From NCBI GenBank assembly GCA_947627445.1, contig CANQWA010000001.1, positions 108,290-172,289 on the forward strand: a DNA stretch of 64,000 nt, in the 5' to 3' direction. The position numbers were made by a program, and so were the translations under genes. This DNA is from an uncultured Ruminococcus sp. GTDB taxonomy: Bacteria; Bacillota; Clostridia; Oscillospirales; Ruminococcaceae. Positions 53,016 through 62,459 of this stretch are shown here, piece by piece. Under the pieces are notes generated by a model. It saw only the letters and a list, made by a program, of their open reading frames with translations, was not told the origin of the DNA and made no database searches. Position 1 is the stretch's first letter. Each line of letters starts with the position of its first letter.

Positions 53016-53804
53016 GTGAAGATCGCCATTGCACAAACAGAAATTCATTTTGAGGAACAGGCTGACAACTTAGCCAGAGCAGAACAATTTCTTTCACAAG
53101 CTGCGGACAGCGGTGCAGATGCTGTTTTCTTTCCGGAAATGAGCTTCACCGGTTTTACCATGCACACAGCGCTTGCTGCCTCTCTGGGAAAGACTGCTTA
53201 CGCTGACATGCAGCGTCTGGCTTCCTTTCACGATATTGCCGTGGGATTTGGCTGGGTAAACTGTACCCCGGAAACTGCCTATGAAAATCACTATACAGTA
53301 TTGGGCAAACAGGGCAATATTCTTTCAGATTATGTAAAGATCCATCCGTTTTCCTACGGAGATGAGGAGAAATATTATCGCAACGGCAATCAAATCGTCA
53401 GCGGCGTTTTATGCGGAATGCCATTTAGTACCTTGATTTGCTACGATCTGCGCTTTCCGGAGGTGTTCCGGTTAGCTGCAAAAAAAGCTGCTCTGCTGAT
53501 CGTCCCTGCCAACTGGCTCTCACGCCGCAGTGCCCATTGGGATCTGCTGCTCCGTGCAAGAGCCATTGAAAATCAGGTCTATGTTCTCGGGGTAAACTGC
53601 GTTGGTACACAGGAGACTCACCACTTTGTAGGAAGCAGCTGTCTGGTAAATCCGGAAGGCGAAACACTGGTGCAGTGCGGCTCGGAAGAACAGCTTGCCT
53701 TGGTAGATCTGGAGAACGATGTTGATACGTTCCGGAAACAGTTTCCCACTTATCGGGATGCAAAGCTTTCCCTTTATGCAAAATGGTATCAGAATAAAGC
53801 GTGA
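53016..53804 (+). CDS. Nitrilase-superfamily amidase (omega-amidase-like)
   Basis: 262 aa from the GTG at 53016 with AGGAGGT 6 nt upstream. The Glu-Lys-Cys triad is FFPEMSFTGF (about 43), DYVKIHPFSYGDE (about 108) and LICYDLRFPEVF (about 141). Length and motifs suit branch 10 / omega-amidase-like proteins, which cleave small amides such as alpha-ketoglutaramate. Cytoplasmic. Translation is linked to the gene before it. Terminator at 53874-53911. Confidence 0.9.
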   Translation: MKIAIAQTEIHFEEQADNLARAEQFLSQAADSGADAVFFPEMSFTGFTMHTALAASLGKTAYADMQRLASFHDIAVGFGWVNCTPETAYENHYTVLGKQGNILSDYVKIHPFSYGDEEKYYRNGNQIVSGVLCGMPFSTLICYDLRFPEVFRLAAKKAALLIVPANWLSRRSAHWDLLLRARAIENQVYVLGVNCVGTQETHHFVGSSCLVNPEGETLVQCGSEEQLALVDLENDVDTFRKQFPTYRDAKLSLYAKWYQNKA

Positions 53805-53873
53805 AATTGTTTCTCTCTGCCTGCACCCCACCCTCCGCACGCCAACCCCCACACGAATCTCTATTCTGAAAAA

Positions 53874-53911
53874 AAGCCGCCCGAAAGACCTGTCATCTTT
53901 CGGGCGGCTTT
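53874..53911. terminator. Bidirectional terminator
   Basis: AAGCCGCCCGAAAGA / TCTTTCGGGCGGCTT, 7-nt loop, A-run before and T-run after. 53912-54044 holds nothing further that I can support. Confidence 0.9.
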
Positions 53912-54044
53912 GCCGTATCCACGCTGTTTCCGGCGGCGGCATCTATCATCAAAGCAGGTCATTCCGCGGAGCACTGCTACTATCATTGTATGCAGAAATC
54001 CCGGAAATGCAACAAGGAAGTTTTTGCTATCTGAGGCAAAATTC

Positions 54045-55718
54045 TCAACTAAAATTCTTGGCATCCCGGAAGTTCAGCGCACCGGAAAAGGGATCAAACC
54101 CAATGTCACAATTGACGCTGGCGGTGATGCAATATTGATTCTTATAGAAGATCGGCACAAACAATGCCTCATTCAGAATCACCTGCTCAATTTCATCGCA
54201 TTGTTGCCGAAGCTGATCATCGTTTGCACAAGCTGGCAGAAGATCTAAGAGAGCTTCTACCCGTTTGCTCTGATAGTAAAAGGCATTGTTTCCGGAACGA
54301 AACTGGTTCAGCACAGAAGCCGGACTGTCCTCTGTTCCGGAAACGGCACAAACCGCAATGGTATAGCTTTTGTTCTCCATACGTTTCCAGTAATCAGACT
54401 CAGAGACTTCTTCAATGCCAATATAGAAGCCGAAAACCTCCTGCCATGTCTGAATGATATCATGGAGATGCTCACAATTCATCAGTGTCGGGCAAACCAG
54501 AATTTTCGTGGTATCGATGGATTGCATGTGCAGTTCTTCCATCCCCTTCTGGAATGTTTCCACAGCTTTCTCCATATCATACAGATCGTTTTCCGGGCAA
54601 AGATCCCGATAGCTTTTTCCCCCAGAATGCACTGCTGGCGGAATCACAGCCGAAGCACCTATGATATCCCCCTCAGATTCAGTCCCGATGGCAGAACGGT
54701 CAATCGCCATGGAAAGACCCTTGCGGATGTTCTCATTGGCATATGTCTCTACCTCTGGATTGAATACCAGTCCCAGCACCATAGAACGGCTTTCTGTCAC
54801 CGTATATTTTTGGGGATCACTGTACGCTGACTTCCATATGGAGGTAGTCAGTACATCAGAAGCTCCGGCTTCAAAATCCGCAGCCACATCTGCATCAGAA
54901 TTGCGTATCTGAAAGGTCAAATTGGCAGGATAGACTGCTCTCCCCTTCACGTTCAAAGAACTACGGCGCATATAGATCAGGTTATCCTTTCCATAAGGAT
55001 CATAAAACCACAGCCGCAAATAAAATCCGCCGCAGGATGCCACAGATCGTTGATCCAGTCCGTATTTGCCCTTGGTTTGCAGAAAAAATGTCTCGTTACA
55101 AGGCATTGCTGCTGTGGAAGCCAGCAGTGAAAGAAACTCTGCGCAGGGACTTTCCAGCGTGAACTCCAGCTGTGTATCACTTTTGGCATAAACGCCGATC
55201 TGTGCCGCATCTGCATTTCCCTCCAGGGCTGCTTTTCCCCCGGCAATGCAAGAAAACCGCTGGGCATAGGGTGACTGTGTATTGGGATCGAAGATCCGAC
55301 GGAAGGCATAAACATAGTCCGCTGCAGTCACCTGCCAGCTCTCACCGTCATCCACCACATCGTTTTCGTTTTCGTCAAAAAACCAGTACCGATCCTCTTT
55401 TAAGGTAAAGGAATAGGTCAGTCCGTCGGGGGAAACCGTATAGGATGCTGCGGCAGCTTCTACCGGCTGTCCGTTTTCATCCAATTCTATCAGCCCCTCA
55501 TAGAGATTCTCAATGATCGTCTTGGAAACACGATCTGTGGCAATTTGAGGATCCAGGCTCTTGGGATTAGCAGGCAGGCTTATGGTAAACAAATGCCCCG
55601 AACCATCGCCTGTCTGTTTTTTGGCAGGCACAGCACAGCCGGACAACAGCTCCAGGGAAAATATAGAAACAAGGATTGCCGGACATAACCGACGATAAAA
55701 TCTATTTTGAAACAGCAT
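54045..55718 (-). CDS. Peptide/oligopeptide-binding lipoprotein (SBP_bac_5), orphan
   Basis: 557 aa from the ATG at 55718 (AAAGGA 8 nt upstream). Signal MLFQNRFYRRLCPAILVSIF then lipobox LLSGC. OppA-type core: PKSLDPQIATDRVSKTIIENLYEGL, SPDGLTYSFTLKEDRYW, AADYVYAFRRIFDPNT and the late NEALFVPIFYKNQY. It would deliver peptides to an ABC importer, but no permease or ATPase gene is in the window. A Ca-binding-like insert DENENDVVDDGESW is present near residue 115. Confidence 0.9.
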   Translation of the reverse strand: MLFQNRFYRRLCPAILVSIFSLELLSGCAVPAKKQTGDGSGHLFTISLPANPKSLDPQIATDRVSKTIIENLYEGLIELDENGQPVEAAAASYTVSPDGLTYSFTLKEDRYWFFDENENDVVDDGESWQVTAADYVYAFRRIFDPNTQSPYAQRFSCIAGGKAALEGNADAAQIGVYAKSDTQLEFTLESPCAEFLSLLASTAAMPCNETFFLQTKGKYGLDQRSVASCGGFYLRLWFYDPYGKDNLIYMRRSSLNVKGRAVYPANLTFQIRNSDADVAADFEAGASDVLTTSIWKSAYSDPQKYTVTESRSMVLGLVFNPEVETYANENIRKGLSMAIDRSAIGTESEGDIIGASAVIPPAVHSGGKSYRDLCPENDLYDMEKAVETFQKGMEELHMQSIDTTKILVCPTLMNCEHLHDIIQTWQEVFGFYIGIEEVSESDYWKRMENKSYTIAVCAVSGTEDSPASVLNQFRSGNNAFYYQSKRVEALLDLLPACANDDQLRQQCDEIEQVILNEALFVPIFYKNQYCITASVNCDIGFDPFSGALNFRDAKNFS

Positions 55719-55799
55719 GCACATGATCCTTTCTGAAATCCAATCGCTTTGTCTGTGAAATAATCTGAAGCGGAGTGATCCGCAAAAACTTCTTCCCTT

Positions 55800-55828
55800 A
55801 TTATACCACGTTCTATGCCGATACGCAA
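55800..55828 (-). promoter_or_regulatory. Promoter of the peptide-binding protein gene
   Basis: Minus strand TTGCGT, 17-nt spacer, TATAAT. Confidence 0.7.
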
Positions 55829-55904
55829 CAGAAAAGACTTGTTTTCACATGCAAAATTTTAGGCGGTTCCGGATAACAATTGCGTGCAAGATGACGGAAC
55901 ACAG

Positions 55905-55952
55905 ATGCCCCGGAGAAACAATCTCCGAGGCATGTTTTTTGTGCGGGTTTGC
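55905..55952 (+). terminator. Hairpin with T-run joined to a family A end
   Basis: ATGCCCCGGAGA / TCTCCGAGGCAT then TTTTTT. No plus-strand gene ends here. The T-run runs into TTTTTGTGCGGGTTTGCC (55935-55952), the inverse of the family A terminal word. Confidence 0.5.
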
Positions 55953-55968
55953 CTTTACGGTGCTGCCT

Positions 55969-56772
55969 TTATCCCAACATCACATCCAGCAGCATCATCA
56001 GTGCAAATCCGGAAACGATTCCCATCGTGGCAAAATAGGGCTGCGCCTGTTTATTCTCCTGACACTCGGGAATCAGCTCATGTACGGCAACAAGAATCAT
56101 CGCACCTGCGGCAAATGCTAACGCATATGGCAGAATCGTCTCCATGCGAACCACCAGCACTGCTCCGATCACGCCGGCAATGGGTTCCACCATACCAGAA
56201 GCCTGCCCCAGCAGAAAGCTCTTCCTTCGAGAACAACCCTCTCTACGCAGGGGAATCGAAACCGCTGCACCTTCGGGAAAATTTTGCAGCCCGATACCCA
56301 CTGCAATGGTGATGGCGCCCATGAGCCCTTCCATGGAATAGCTGCCCTCTTGCAGTGTACCAAAGGCAACGCCCACTGCAAGACCCTCCGGGATATTATG
56401 CAGTGTAATGGACAGCACCAGCATAATGATCCGGTTGAGCCGTTCGTTTGGACTTCCCTGCGTATTATTTGCAATCTGCCGTGTTTTCGAGACAATTTTG
56501 TCCGAAGCCCACATAAAAACTGCACCGCCCATAAATCCCACCGTAGCCACCAGATACGCTGGTGTTTGCAGCATCTCTTCTGCACGTTCGATGGCTGGCT
56601 GTAAAAGTGACCAAAAGCTGGCAGCGATCATCACCCCTGCAGCAAAGCCCAGCATGACATTCAGCAGTTTCGGATTTGGATTCTTGAAAAAGACAACAGT
56701 AGCCGCACCCAGCGCCGTTAACAGCCATGTGCCAAGTGTGGCGATCAGCGCCAGTAAAACAATCTGATTCAT
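55969..56772 (-). CDS. ZIP-family metal transporter
   Basis: 267 aa from the ATG at 56772 (AGGAGG 8 nt upstream). Eight membrane helices; helix IV carries ITLHNIPEGLAVGVAFG and helix V GLQNFPEGAAVSIPL, the metal-binding pairs of ZIP transporters of the ZupT/GufA type. It moves zinc or other divalent ions into the cytoplasm. A 32-codon in-frame extension upstream has no site. Confidence 0.93.
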   Translation of the reverse strand: MNQIVLLALIATLGTWLLTALGAATVVFFKNPNPKLLNVMLGFAAGVMIAASFWSLLQPAIERAEEMLQTPAYLVATVGFMGGAVFMWASDKIVSKTRQIANNTQGSPNERLNRIIMLVLSITLHNIPEGLAVGVAFGTLQEGSYSMEGLMGAITIAVGIGLQNFPEGAAVSIPLRREGCSRRKSFLLGQASGMVEPIAGVIGAVLVVRMETILPYALAFAAGAMILVAVHELIPECQENKQAQPYFATMGIVSGFALMMLLDVMLG

Positions 56773-56899
56773 CCGATTTTTCCTCCTTATAGAATATGAT
56801 ATGATACAAGAAGGAATCGGGTGAATCATTACGAATCCAGAAAAACAGAAGCGCAGGGATTCCGCCATTCTGTGATGGATGTATCGTCAATTGCAATGC

Positions 56900-58534
56900 T
56901 CAGCTCTGATTTTCTTTTTCAATCAGATGCTCTCCACAATACATTTTCCGCAAATTGGGTTTTTCGATTTTACCAGTAGCATTCCGGGGAACGGGTGCAA
57001 AAATGATTTTCCGAGGACGCTTATACCGGGGCATGCCAAGACAGAATTCGTGAATCTCTTCTTCGGTACATGTTACGCCCTGCTTCAGCTCCACGATCGC
57101 CGCAGCAATCTCGCCCAGCCGCTTGTCTGGCAGACCAATTACTGCTACATCCTTGATCTTTTGATGCTTGCTCATGAAATTCTCAATCTCCACAGGATAC
57201 AGATTCTCACCGCCGCTGATGACAACGTCTTTTTTCCGATCTACCAGGAAGAAAAATCCGTCCTCGTCCTGACGTGCCATATCTCCCGTCCAGAGCCATC
57301 CGTCATGGAGTACATCTGCTGATGCCTCCGGATTCTTATAATAGCATTTCATGACACCGGGACCTTTTACAGCAAGTTCGCCTACTTCGCCCTGAGGAAC
57401 GGGTTCACCCTTTTCGTCCACGATCTTGACTTCCCAGCCATAACCAGGAATGCCGATAGCACCCACCTTGCGGATGTTCTCCACGCCCAGATGTACACAA
57501 CCTGGTCCAATGGATTCGCTAAGACCGTAGTTGGTGTCATACTGATGATGAGGAAAATACGCCTTCCAGCGGTGGATCAAACTCTGGGGAACAGGCTGTG
57601 CGCCAATGTGCATCAGCCGCCACTGTGACAGGTCGTAGTCCTCCAGTCGGACAGAGCCGTTGTCGATGGCTTCCAAAATATCCAGCGCCCATGGCACAAG
57701 CAGCCAGACGATGGTACATTTCTCCCGGGAAACTGTCTGTAAGATCGTCTCCGGATTCACGCCTTTCAGCAGAACGGCGCGGCTGCCGGAAAGCAAACTG
57801 CCGAACCAATGCATTTTCGCACCGGTGTGATACAACGGCGGAATGCACAGAAAAACATCCTCTCTGCTCTGGCTGTGGTGATTCTGCTCCACCTTGCAGG
57901 AATGCATCAGACTGCGGTGGGTGTGTAAGATTGCCTTGGGAAAACCGGTCGTTCCTGAGGAAAAATAAATGGCGGCATCATCGTCATCCCGAATGGTTAC
58001 CCCAGGGGAAACGCTGGCACAATTGGAGGTCAGCTTGTCATAATCCTCGGCAAAGGAGGGACAATTCCCCCCCACATAAAAGAGAATGCGGTTATGACTA
58101 ATGGTCTCTGCAATGGTTTCTACACGCCCGATGAATTCCGGTCCGAATACCAGTACATCCACGTCCGCCAGATCGATACAATACTGGATCTCCTCCGCAC
58201 TGTACCGAAAATTCATGGGAACGGCAATTGCACCGATTTTCAGAATGCCAAAATAAATGGGCAGCCACTCCAAGCAATTCATCAGCAGAATTGCCACCTT
58301 GTCCCCTTTTTTTACGCCCCGGCTGATGAGTAGTTGGGCAAATCGGTTTGCCTTTTCGTCAAAGACGTGCCAAGTGATCTCCCGGCGATACCAGAAAGAT
58401 GAAGTAGGCTGAATCAGGTCATAGTCCTTCCAGAGCATACGGCGCGTCTCCTGTATTTCGGGATTCACTTCCACCAGGCATACATCGTCACCATATTTTC
58501 TTGCATTTTCTTCCAAAATCTGTGTAATTGGCAT
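56900..58534 (-). CDS. AMP-forming acyl-CoA ligase (aryl/acyl acid)
   Basis: 544 aa. Adenylate-forming family: YFSSGTTGFPKAILHTH (P-loop, about 193), YDTNYGLSES, DGWLWTGDMARQDEDGFFF and the catalytic Lys in PRNATGKIEKPNL. It activates a carboxylic acid to its CoA thioester. It begins 1 nt after the iorB stop, in an operon with indolepyruvate oxidoreductase, which suggests aryl acids such as phenylacetate or indoleacetate as substrates (inference). Confidence 0.9.
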   Translation of the reverse strand: MPITQILEENARKYGDDVCLVEVNPEIQETRRMLWKDYDLIQPTSSFWYRREITWHVFDEKANRFAQLLISRGVKKGDKVAILLMNCLEWLPIYFGILKIGAIAVPMNFRYSAEEIQYCIDLADVDVLVFGPEFIGRVETIAETISHNRILFYVGGNCPSFAEDYDKLTSNCASVSPGVTIRDDDDAAIYFSSGTTGFPKAILHTHRSLMHSCKVEQNHHSQSREDVFLCIPPLYHTGAKMHWFGSLLSGSRAVLLKGVNPETILQTVSREKCTIVWLLVPWALDILEAIDNGSVRLEDYDLSQWRLMHIGAQPVPQSLIHRWKAYFPHHQYDTNYGLSESIGPGCVHLGVENIRKVGAIGIPGYGWEVKIVDEKGEPVPQGEVGELAVKGPGVMKCYYKNPEASADVLHDGWLWTGDMARQDEDGFFFLVDRKKDVVISGGENLYPVEIENFMSKHQKIKDVAVIGLPDKRLGEIAAAIVELKQGVTCTEEEIHEFCLGMPRYKRPRKIIFAPVPRNATGKIEKPNLRKMYCGEHLIEKENQS

Positions 58535-58535
58535 C

Positions 58536-59126
58536 TTATTCCTCTCCTGTCTGTCGGGTGTGCTGATAGCCTGTCAAAAAAGCCATCTGATTCAGTTCTA
58601 CGGTCTTTGGTGGAACCGTATCCGCAATGACACGCAGCCATTCTTCCTTGGAAAATCCCATGTGCTGAGCTGCCATGCCTAAAATAATCGTATTGAACAC
58701 CCGGCTATTCCCCAGCTTCTGGGCTTCTGCGGTAGCGTCAATGGAAAACACACGATGCCCCTGCCGAAGGGTCTCCAGAATGCCTTCCGGATATTTTGCT
58801 GCTCCTGTCACAACAGGCATGGGATCAATCCGTGTGTCATTGACGATCACTGCGCCGTCCGGTTTCAGAAAATGCATATAACGCAGTGCTTCCAACCGCT
58901 CAAAAGCAATGAGAATGTCTGCCTGTCCTTCTTCCACAATAGGCTCTGCCACAGATTCGCCATACCGGACAAAGGTGACAACACTGCCGCCACGCTGTGC
59001 CATGCCATGCACCTCAGAGAGCTTGACATCATAATTGCCGGTCAGTGCAATGGCACCCAGAACACGGCTGGTGAGCAGTGTTCCCTGACCGCCCACGCCA
59101 ACGATCATCACATTTTTCGTTTCCAT
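58536..59126 (-). CDS. iorB: Indolepyruvate:ferredoxin oxidoreductase, beta subunit
   Basis: 196 aa. Gamma-type pyruvate:ferredoxin oxidoreductase domain: NVMIVGVGGQGTLLTSRVLG, SEVHGMAQRGGSVVTFVRYG and ADILIAFERLEALRY. With IorA it oxidises aryl pyruvates to aryl-acetyl-CoA using ferredoxin, or runs in reverse. Start and the iorA stop share a base (TAATG). Confidence 0.95.
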   Translation of the reverse strand: METKNVMIVGVGGQGTLLTSRVLGAIALTGNYDVKLSEVHGMAQRGGSVVTFVRYGESVAEPIVEEGQADILIAFERLEALRYMHFLKPDGAVIVNDTRIDPMPVVTGAAKYPEGILETLRQGHRVFSIDATAEAQKLGNSRVFNTIILGMAAQHMGFSKEEWLRVIADTVPPKTVELNQMAFLTGYQHTRQTGEE

Positions 59127-60883
59127 TATGTCTTATCTCCTTTTCCCCGGGGGATCAGTTCGATCGCTCGGAACTTGCAGCGTTTTTCACAAAGCTGACA
59201 GCCGTTGCACATTGCTGCATCAATTTTCGGGACACCGTTTTCCTGTTTCGTCATAGCAGGACATCCCGGCGTCAGACACTGTCCGCACTTTTTACAGTTG
59301 TCCGCATGGATAATGCATTTTCCCTTGGGAACAAATTCTTTTAAAAGCGCACAGGGTGATTTTGTAATAATCACCGATAGTGCATCCCGTTTGGTTTCCT
59401 GTTTTAGGAGAGCTTCCAGATTATCTATGTCAAAGGCATCGATCTCATAAACATATTCTACGCCTATGGCTTTGCACAGATGATAAATGTTAATGGCATA
59501 GGTAGTTTCCCCCTGAAGGGTCTTGCCGGTAGCGGCGTGGTCCTGATGTCCTGTCATACCGGTAGTGGAATTATCCAGGATCAGAACTGTGCCGGTGGCT
59601 TTGTTATAGACCATATTCATCAGAGAATTCACACCGGTATGCAGAAAGGTAGAATCACCGATGAGTGCCACCCAGTTCTGGACGTATTCCTTCCCTTTGG
59701 CTTTCTCCATGCCGTGGAGAGTGGAAATGCTGGCACCCATGCAGACGTTGAAATCCAACACATTCAGGGGAGCAACTGCGCCCAGTGTATAACAGCCGAT
59801 ATCCCCTGCTCCGTGGAGCTTTAGTTTTTTCAGAACGGAAAACACACTGCGGTGAGGACATCCCGGGCAGAGGATCGGCGGACGCTGGGGAATCTGTGCC
59901 GGAGTTTCCAGCGTGATTTCCTGACGGAGAATCGCACGGCGCAGCAGATTGGCGCTGTATTCGCCCTGCACCGTAAAGATCTCCTTGCCGATGCAAGGAA
60001 TTCCCCAGGAGCGCACCTGTTCCTCTATGACAGGTTCTAATTCTTCTACAATATAAAGAGTATCTACCTGTGCAGCAAATTCTTGGATGAGCTTTTTCGG
60101 CAACGGGTGAACCAGACCCAGTTTCAGCACAGAAGCATCGGGCAGTGCCTCCCGAACATACTGATAGGGAATGCCGCTTGTGATGACGCCGATGGACTTG
60201 TCCCGGAACTCCACACGATTGATATCGAATGCACATGCATCCTCCGCCATCTGCTTCATGCGCTGTTCGACTACGACGTGCCGCTTTCGGGCGTTAGCAG
60301 GCATGAGAACATTTTTCTCAATGTTGCGGACATAGGGCTTGTCCGGAATCTCGGTGCGCTCTTCCGGATGCACCACGCCCTGAGAATGGGAAAGACGTGT
60401 GGTGGTGCGTACAATGACCGGCGTATCGTAGGTTTCGCTGTACTGGAATGCCAGCTTGGTGAATACCCGAGCTTCCTCGCTATCAGAGGGCTCTAACACA
60501 GGCACCATGGCAGCACGTGCCACCATTCGTGTATCCTGTTCGTTCTGAGAACTGTAGATACCGGGATCGTCTGCAGCAACCAGCACCAGCCCGCCGTTAA
60601 CACCCGCATAGGCGATAGAATATAGGGGGTCGGAAGCCACGTTGACACCAACCAGTTTCATGGACGCCATGGCACGCACACCAGCAATGGAAGCACCGAT
60701 GGCAACCTCCATGGCAACCTTTTCGTTGGGCGACCATTCCGCATAAATTTCCGGGTATTTCGCGATATATTCACTGATTTCCGTGCTGGGGGTACCTGGA
60801 TAGGCAGCAGAGACTTTGACGCCTGCTTCATATGCACCTTGTGCAATGGCAGCATTTCCCAGCATGATCTTTGATCGATTCAA
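59126..60883 (-). CDS. iorA: Indolepyruvate:ferredoxin oxidoreductase, alpha subunit
   Basis: 585 aa from a TTG at 60883 with GAAGTG upstream. N-terminal pyrimidine-binding part (AAYPGTPSTEISEY), middle part with CPGCPHRSVFS, TPP site GDSTFLHTGVNSLMNMVYNK, and two 4Fe-4S motifs at the end (CKKCGQCLTPGCPAM and CNGCQLCEKRCKFRA). First gene of iorA-iorB-ligase. Confidence 0.95.
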   Translation of the reverse strand: MNRSKIMLGNAAIAQGAYEAGVKVSAAYPGTPSTEISEYIAKYPEIYAEWSPNEKVAMEVAIGASIAGVRAMASMKLVGVNVASDPLYSIAYAGVNGGLVLVAADDPGIYSSQNEQDTRMVARAAMVPVLEPSDSEEARVFTKLAFQYSETYDTPVIVRTTTRLSHSQGVVHPEERTEIPDKPYVRNIEKNVLMPANARKRHVVVEQRMKQMAEDACAFDINRVEFRDKSIGVITSGIPYQYVREALPDASVLKLGLVHPLPKKLIQEFAAQVDTLYIVEELEPVIEEQVRSWGIPCIGKEIFTVQGEYSANLLRRAILRQEITLETPAQIPQRPPILCPGCPHRSVFSVLKKLKLHGAGDIGCYTLGAVAPLNVLDFNVCMGASISTLHGMEKAKGKEYVQNWVALIGDSTFLHTGVNSLMNMVYNKATGTVLILDNSTTGMTGHQDHAATGKTLQGETTYAINIYHLCKAIGVEYVYEIDAFDIDNLEALLKQETKRDALSVIITKSPCALLKEFVPKGKCIIHADNCKKCGQCLTPGCPAMTKQENGVPKIDAAMCNGCQLCEKRCKFRAIELIPRGKGDKT

Positions 60884-60938
60884 TAAAATCACTTCTTTCA
60901 GATGTTTTCCATGGAGTCGAAAAACTCCATACAATACT

Positions 60939-60967
60939 ATTGTAATATATTTCGAAAGGAATCACAA
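60939..60967 (-). promoter_or_regulatory. Promoter of iorA-iorB-ligase
   Basis: Minus strand TTGTGA, 17-nt spacer, TACAAT. A 7-bp hairpin ATGGAGT/ACTCCAT lies in the leader (60910-60930). Confidence 0.65.
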
Positions 60968-61035
60968 GTTATTTTCGGGCTTTTTGTAGAAACAGTATAA
61001 ATTGTGCGGTCGGATTTGTGTATTATTACAAAAAA

Positions 61036-61070
61036 GCACACTTTCCAACGAGAATTTGCGGAAAGTGTAC
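61036..61070 (-). terminator. Terminator of the methyltransferase-like gene
   Basis: ACACTTTCC / GGAAAGTGT then GCTTTTTTG on the minus strand. Confidence 0.8.
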
Positions 61071-61086
61071 TTGTCAGCGAATACAT

Positions 61087-61764
61087 TTATTTTTTAATAA
61101 TCAAAAGTTTGTTTTCTCCCTTTTGAAACTCATAATCCGTTTTTACAATCTCAACGTTATAGTCCTTTTTGAAATAGTCTATGACTTTTTCGGTTAAAAC
61201 TGTTTTATCAGCATCTAAATTTACAATCGGAAAAATCCTGATTTCTCTGCATACACGAAGCATTTCCGTCATAGAAGCAATATGAAAATCGTATCCCAAT
61301 GATGTATACATCAGCAAAAAGTGAGAGCTTAGTCCTATGTCAAAATAATCATCTTCATAAATTAACCTATTTGGTAATTCATGAAACACATAACGTCCCT
61401 CAGCTTTTCCTCTTTCGTAATCAGACAAAAATTTTTTCATGGCAGACATACGAGTAAATTCAAGCTCATCTAAATTCTTGATATTCGTCCACATATAGTT
61501 ATCCATATTCTCACGCATTTGCTGCATCACGATAACCCTGACTTCCTCAATTCGTTTTTCTAAATCCGCTATTGAAAACTGATAAATAGGATCAAACGAA
61601 ATTACGCTGCCGTTTCTTTCTGTCATCTCACAGTTAAAACACGCCGGACCATCTCCAAATCCTGCAATCTTTTTTGATAAATCATTCTCGCTCAAGCGAA
61701 ACATCAGTTTATATTCTTCCATGTTTCTACCCCATGGCACAACACTGTTCAGCTTAAATGCCAT
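61087..61764 (-). CDS. SAM-dependent methyltransferase-like protein
   Basis: 225 aa from the ATG at 61764 (GGAGGA 8 nt upstream). Reads like the clostridial methyltransferase-like family with GDGPACFNCEMTERNG near the start (a changed GxGxG loop), DPIYQFSIADLEKRI, a DIGLSSHFLLMY strand and EMLRVCREIRIFPIVNLD. Substrate unknown. The long in-frame extension upstream lies in a family B element and is not coding. Confidence 0.75.
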   Translation of the reverse strand: MAFKLNSVVPWGRNMEEYKLMFRLSENDLSKKIAGFGDGPACFNCEMTERNGSVISFDPIYQFSIADLEKRIEEVRVIVMQQMRENMDNYMWTNIKNLDELEFTRMSAMKKFLSDYERGKAEGRYVFHELPNRLIYEDDYFDIGLSSHFLLMYTSLGYDFHIASMTEMLRVCREIRIFPIVNLDADKTVLTEKVIDYFKKDYNVEIVKTDYEFQKGENKLLIIKK

Positions 61765-61791
61765 TTGAATTTCCTCCTCAAATAACGATTT

Positions 61792-61954
61792 AGAACTGGT
61801 TCTCATCGGATTTGACCATAGATTTTTGAGCAACATTTTGACGAGGGCAAGGTGAAAAAGCGAAAGCAACCTGCCGTATGGTGCGCTTTTTCCACGCAGC
61901 AATCGGCAAAATTTGCCGAAAAGACAGGTACAATATCCGATGAGGACAAGTTCT
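61792..61954 (+). repeat. Family B element, complete (163 bp)
   Basis: Terminal inverted repeats AGAACTGGTTCTCATCGGAT and ATCCGATGAGGACAAGTTCT, 18 of 20 complementary. Core shares GATTTTTGAGCA, AAAATTTGCCGAAAAGACA and the spacing with the 63.2-kb copy, whose ends differ. Confidence 0.8.
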
Positions 61955-61994
61955 TACTGTTTTGTTCTTGTCCATACAAACTTAAAATTGAAAT

Positions 61995-62218
61995 TTAGAT
62001 ATGGATCTGAAAATTTCTAAACTTGAACCATCCATTTCCTTGTTTGAGTTTTCCCAGCCTCTCAATTTCTGCAAATCCGGCTTCAATGACGAAGTTATGG
62101 TCATATTTTTCTACATCCGTTTGAACAATGGGTTTGCTCCTTCTTAAAGAGCAGCAAAATCGTTTCTTCCCGATGTTTGTATTCAGTCAATTTTCTCGAC
62201 AGTAAACCAATCAGTCAT
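61995..62218 (-). pseudogene. Broken MBL-fold hydrolase gene
   Basis: An ATG at 62218 with GAGGG upstream starts MTDWFTVEKID, typical of a family of MBL-fold hydrolases, then hits a frameshift and stop. The next frame continues with LTEYKHREETILLLFKKEQ, and a third frame carries IVQTDVEKYDHNFVIEAGFA to a stop at 61995. Beginning and end remain but the metal-binding middle is gone: at least two frameshifts plus an internal deletion. Confidence 0.6.
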
Positions 62219-62282
62219 ATATGTTTTCCCTCAGTAAAGCCTGATTGATATGAAAATACGAACATCCATGCAACCAAGTATT

Positions 62283-62459
62283 TTATTCAAGTAATTCTTT
62301 TATCTGATTGATTAAAATGGGCAATTCCTCGATATTGTAAAGCGGAGTTGTGGCAAGCCATTGCATAGCATAATCATTCAGCAAGTTATTGATGTAATTT
62401 TGCAGTTTTTCCGCATTTTCGTATATTTTCTGTATTCATTACTGATCGGAGTATTTCAT
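62283..62459 (-). pseudogene. Partner gene of the nucleotidyltransferase, interrupted by two stops
   Basis: The ATG overlaps the stop of the nucleotidyltransferase gene (ATGA). After MKYSDQ come TAA and TGA in frame, then the same frame stays open for 49 codons reading like protein (IQKIYENAEKLQNYINNLL, then an LPILINQIKELLE end). Either a dead gene or the remains of a longer one. Family not recognised. Confidence 0.5.
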
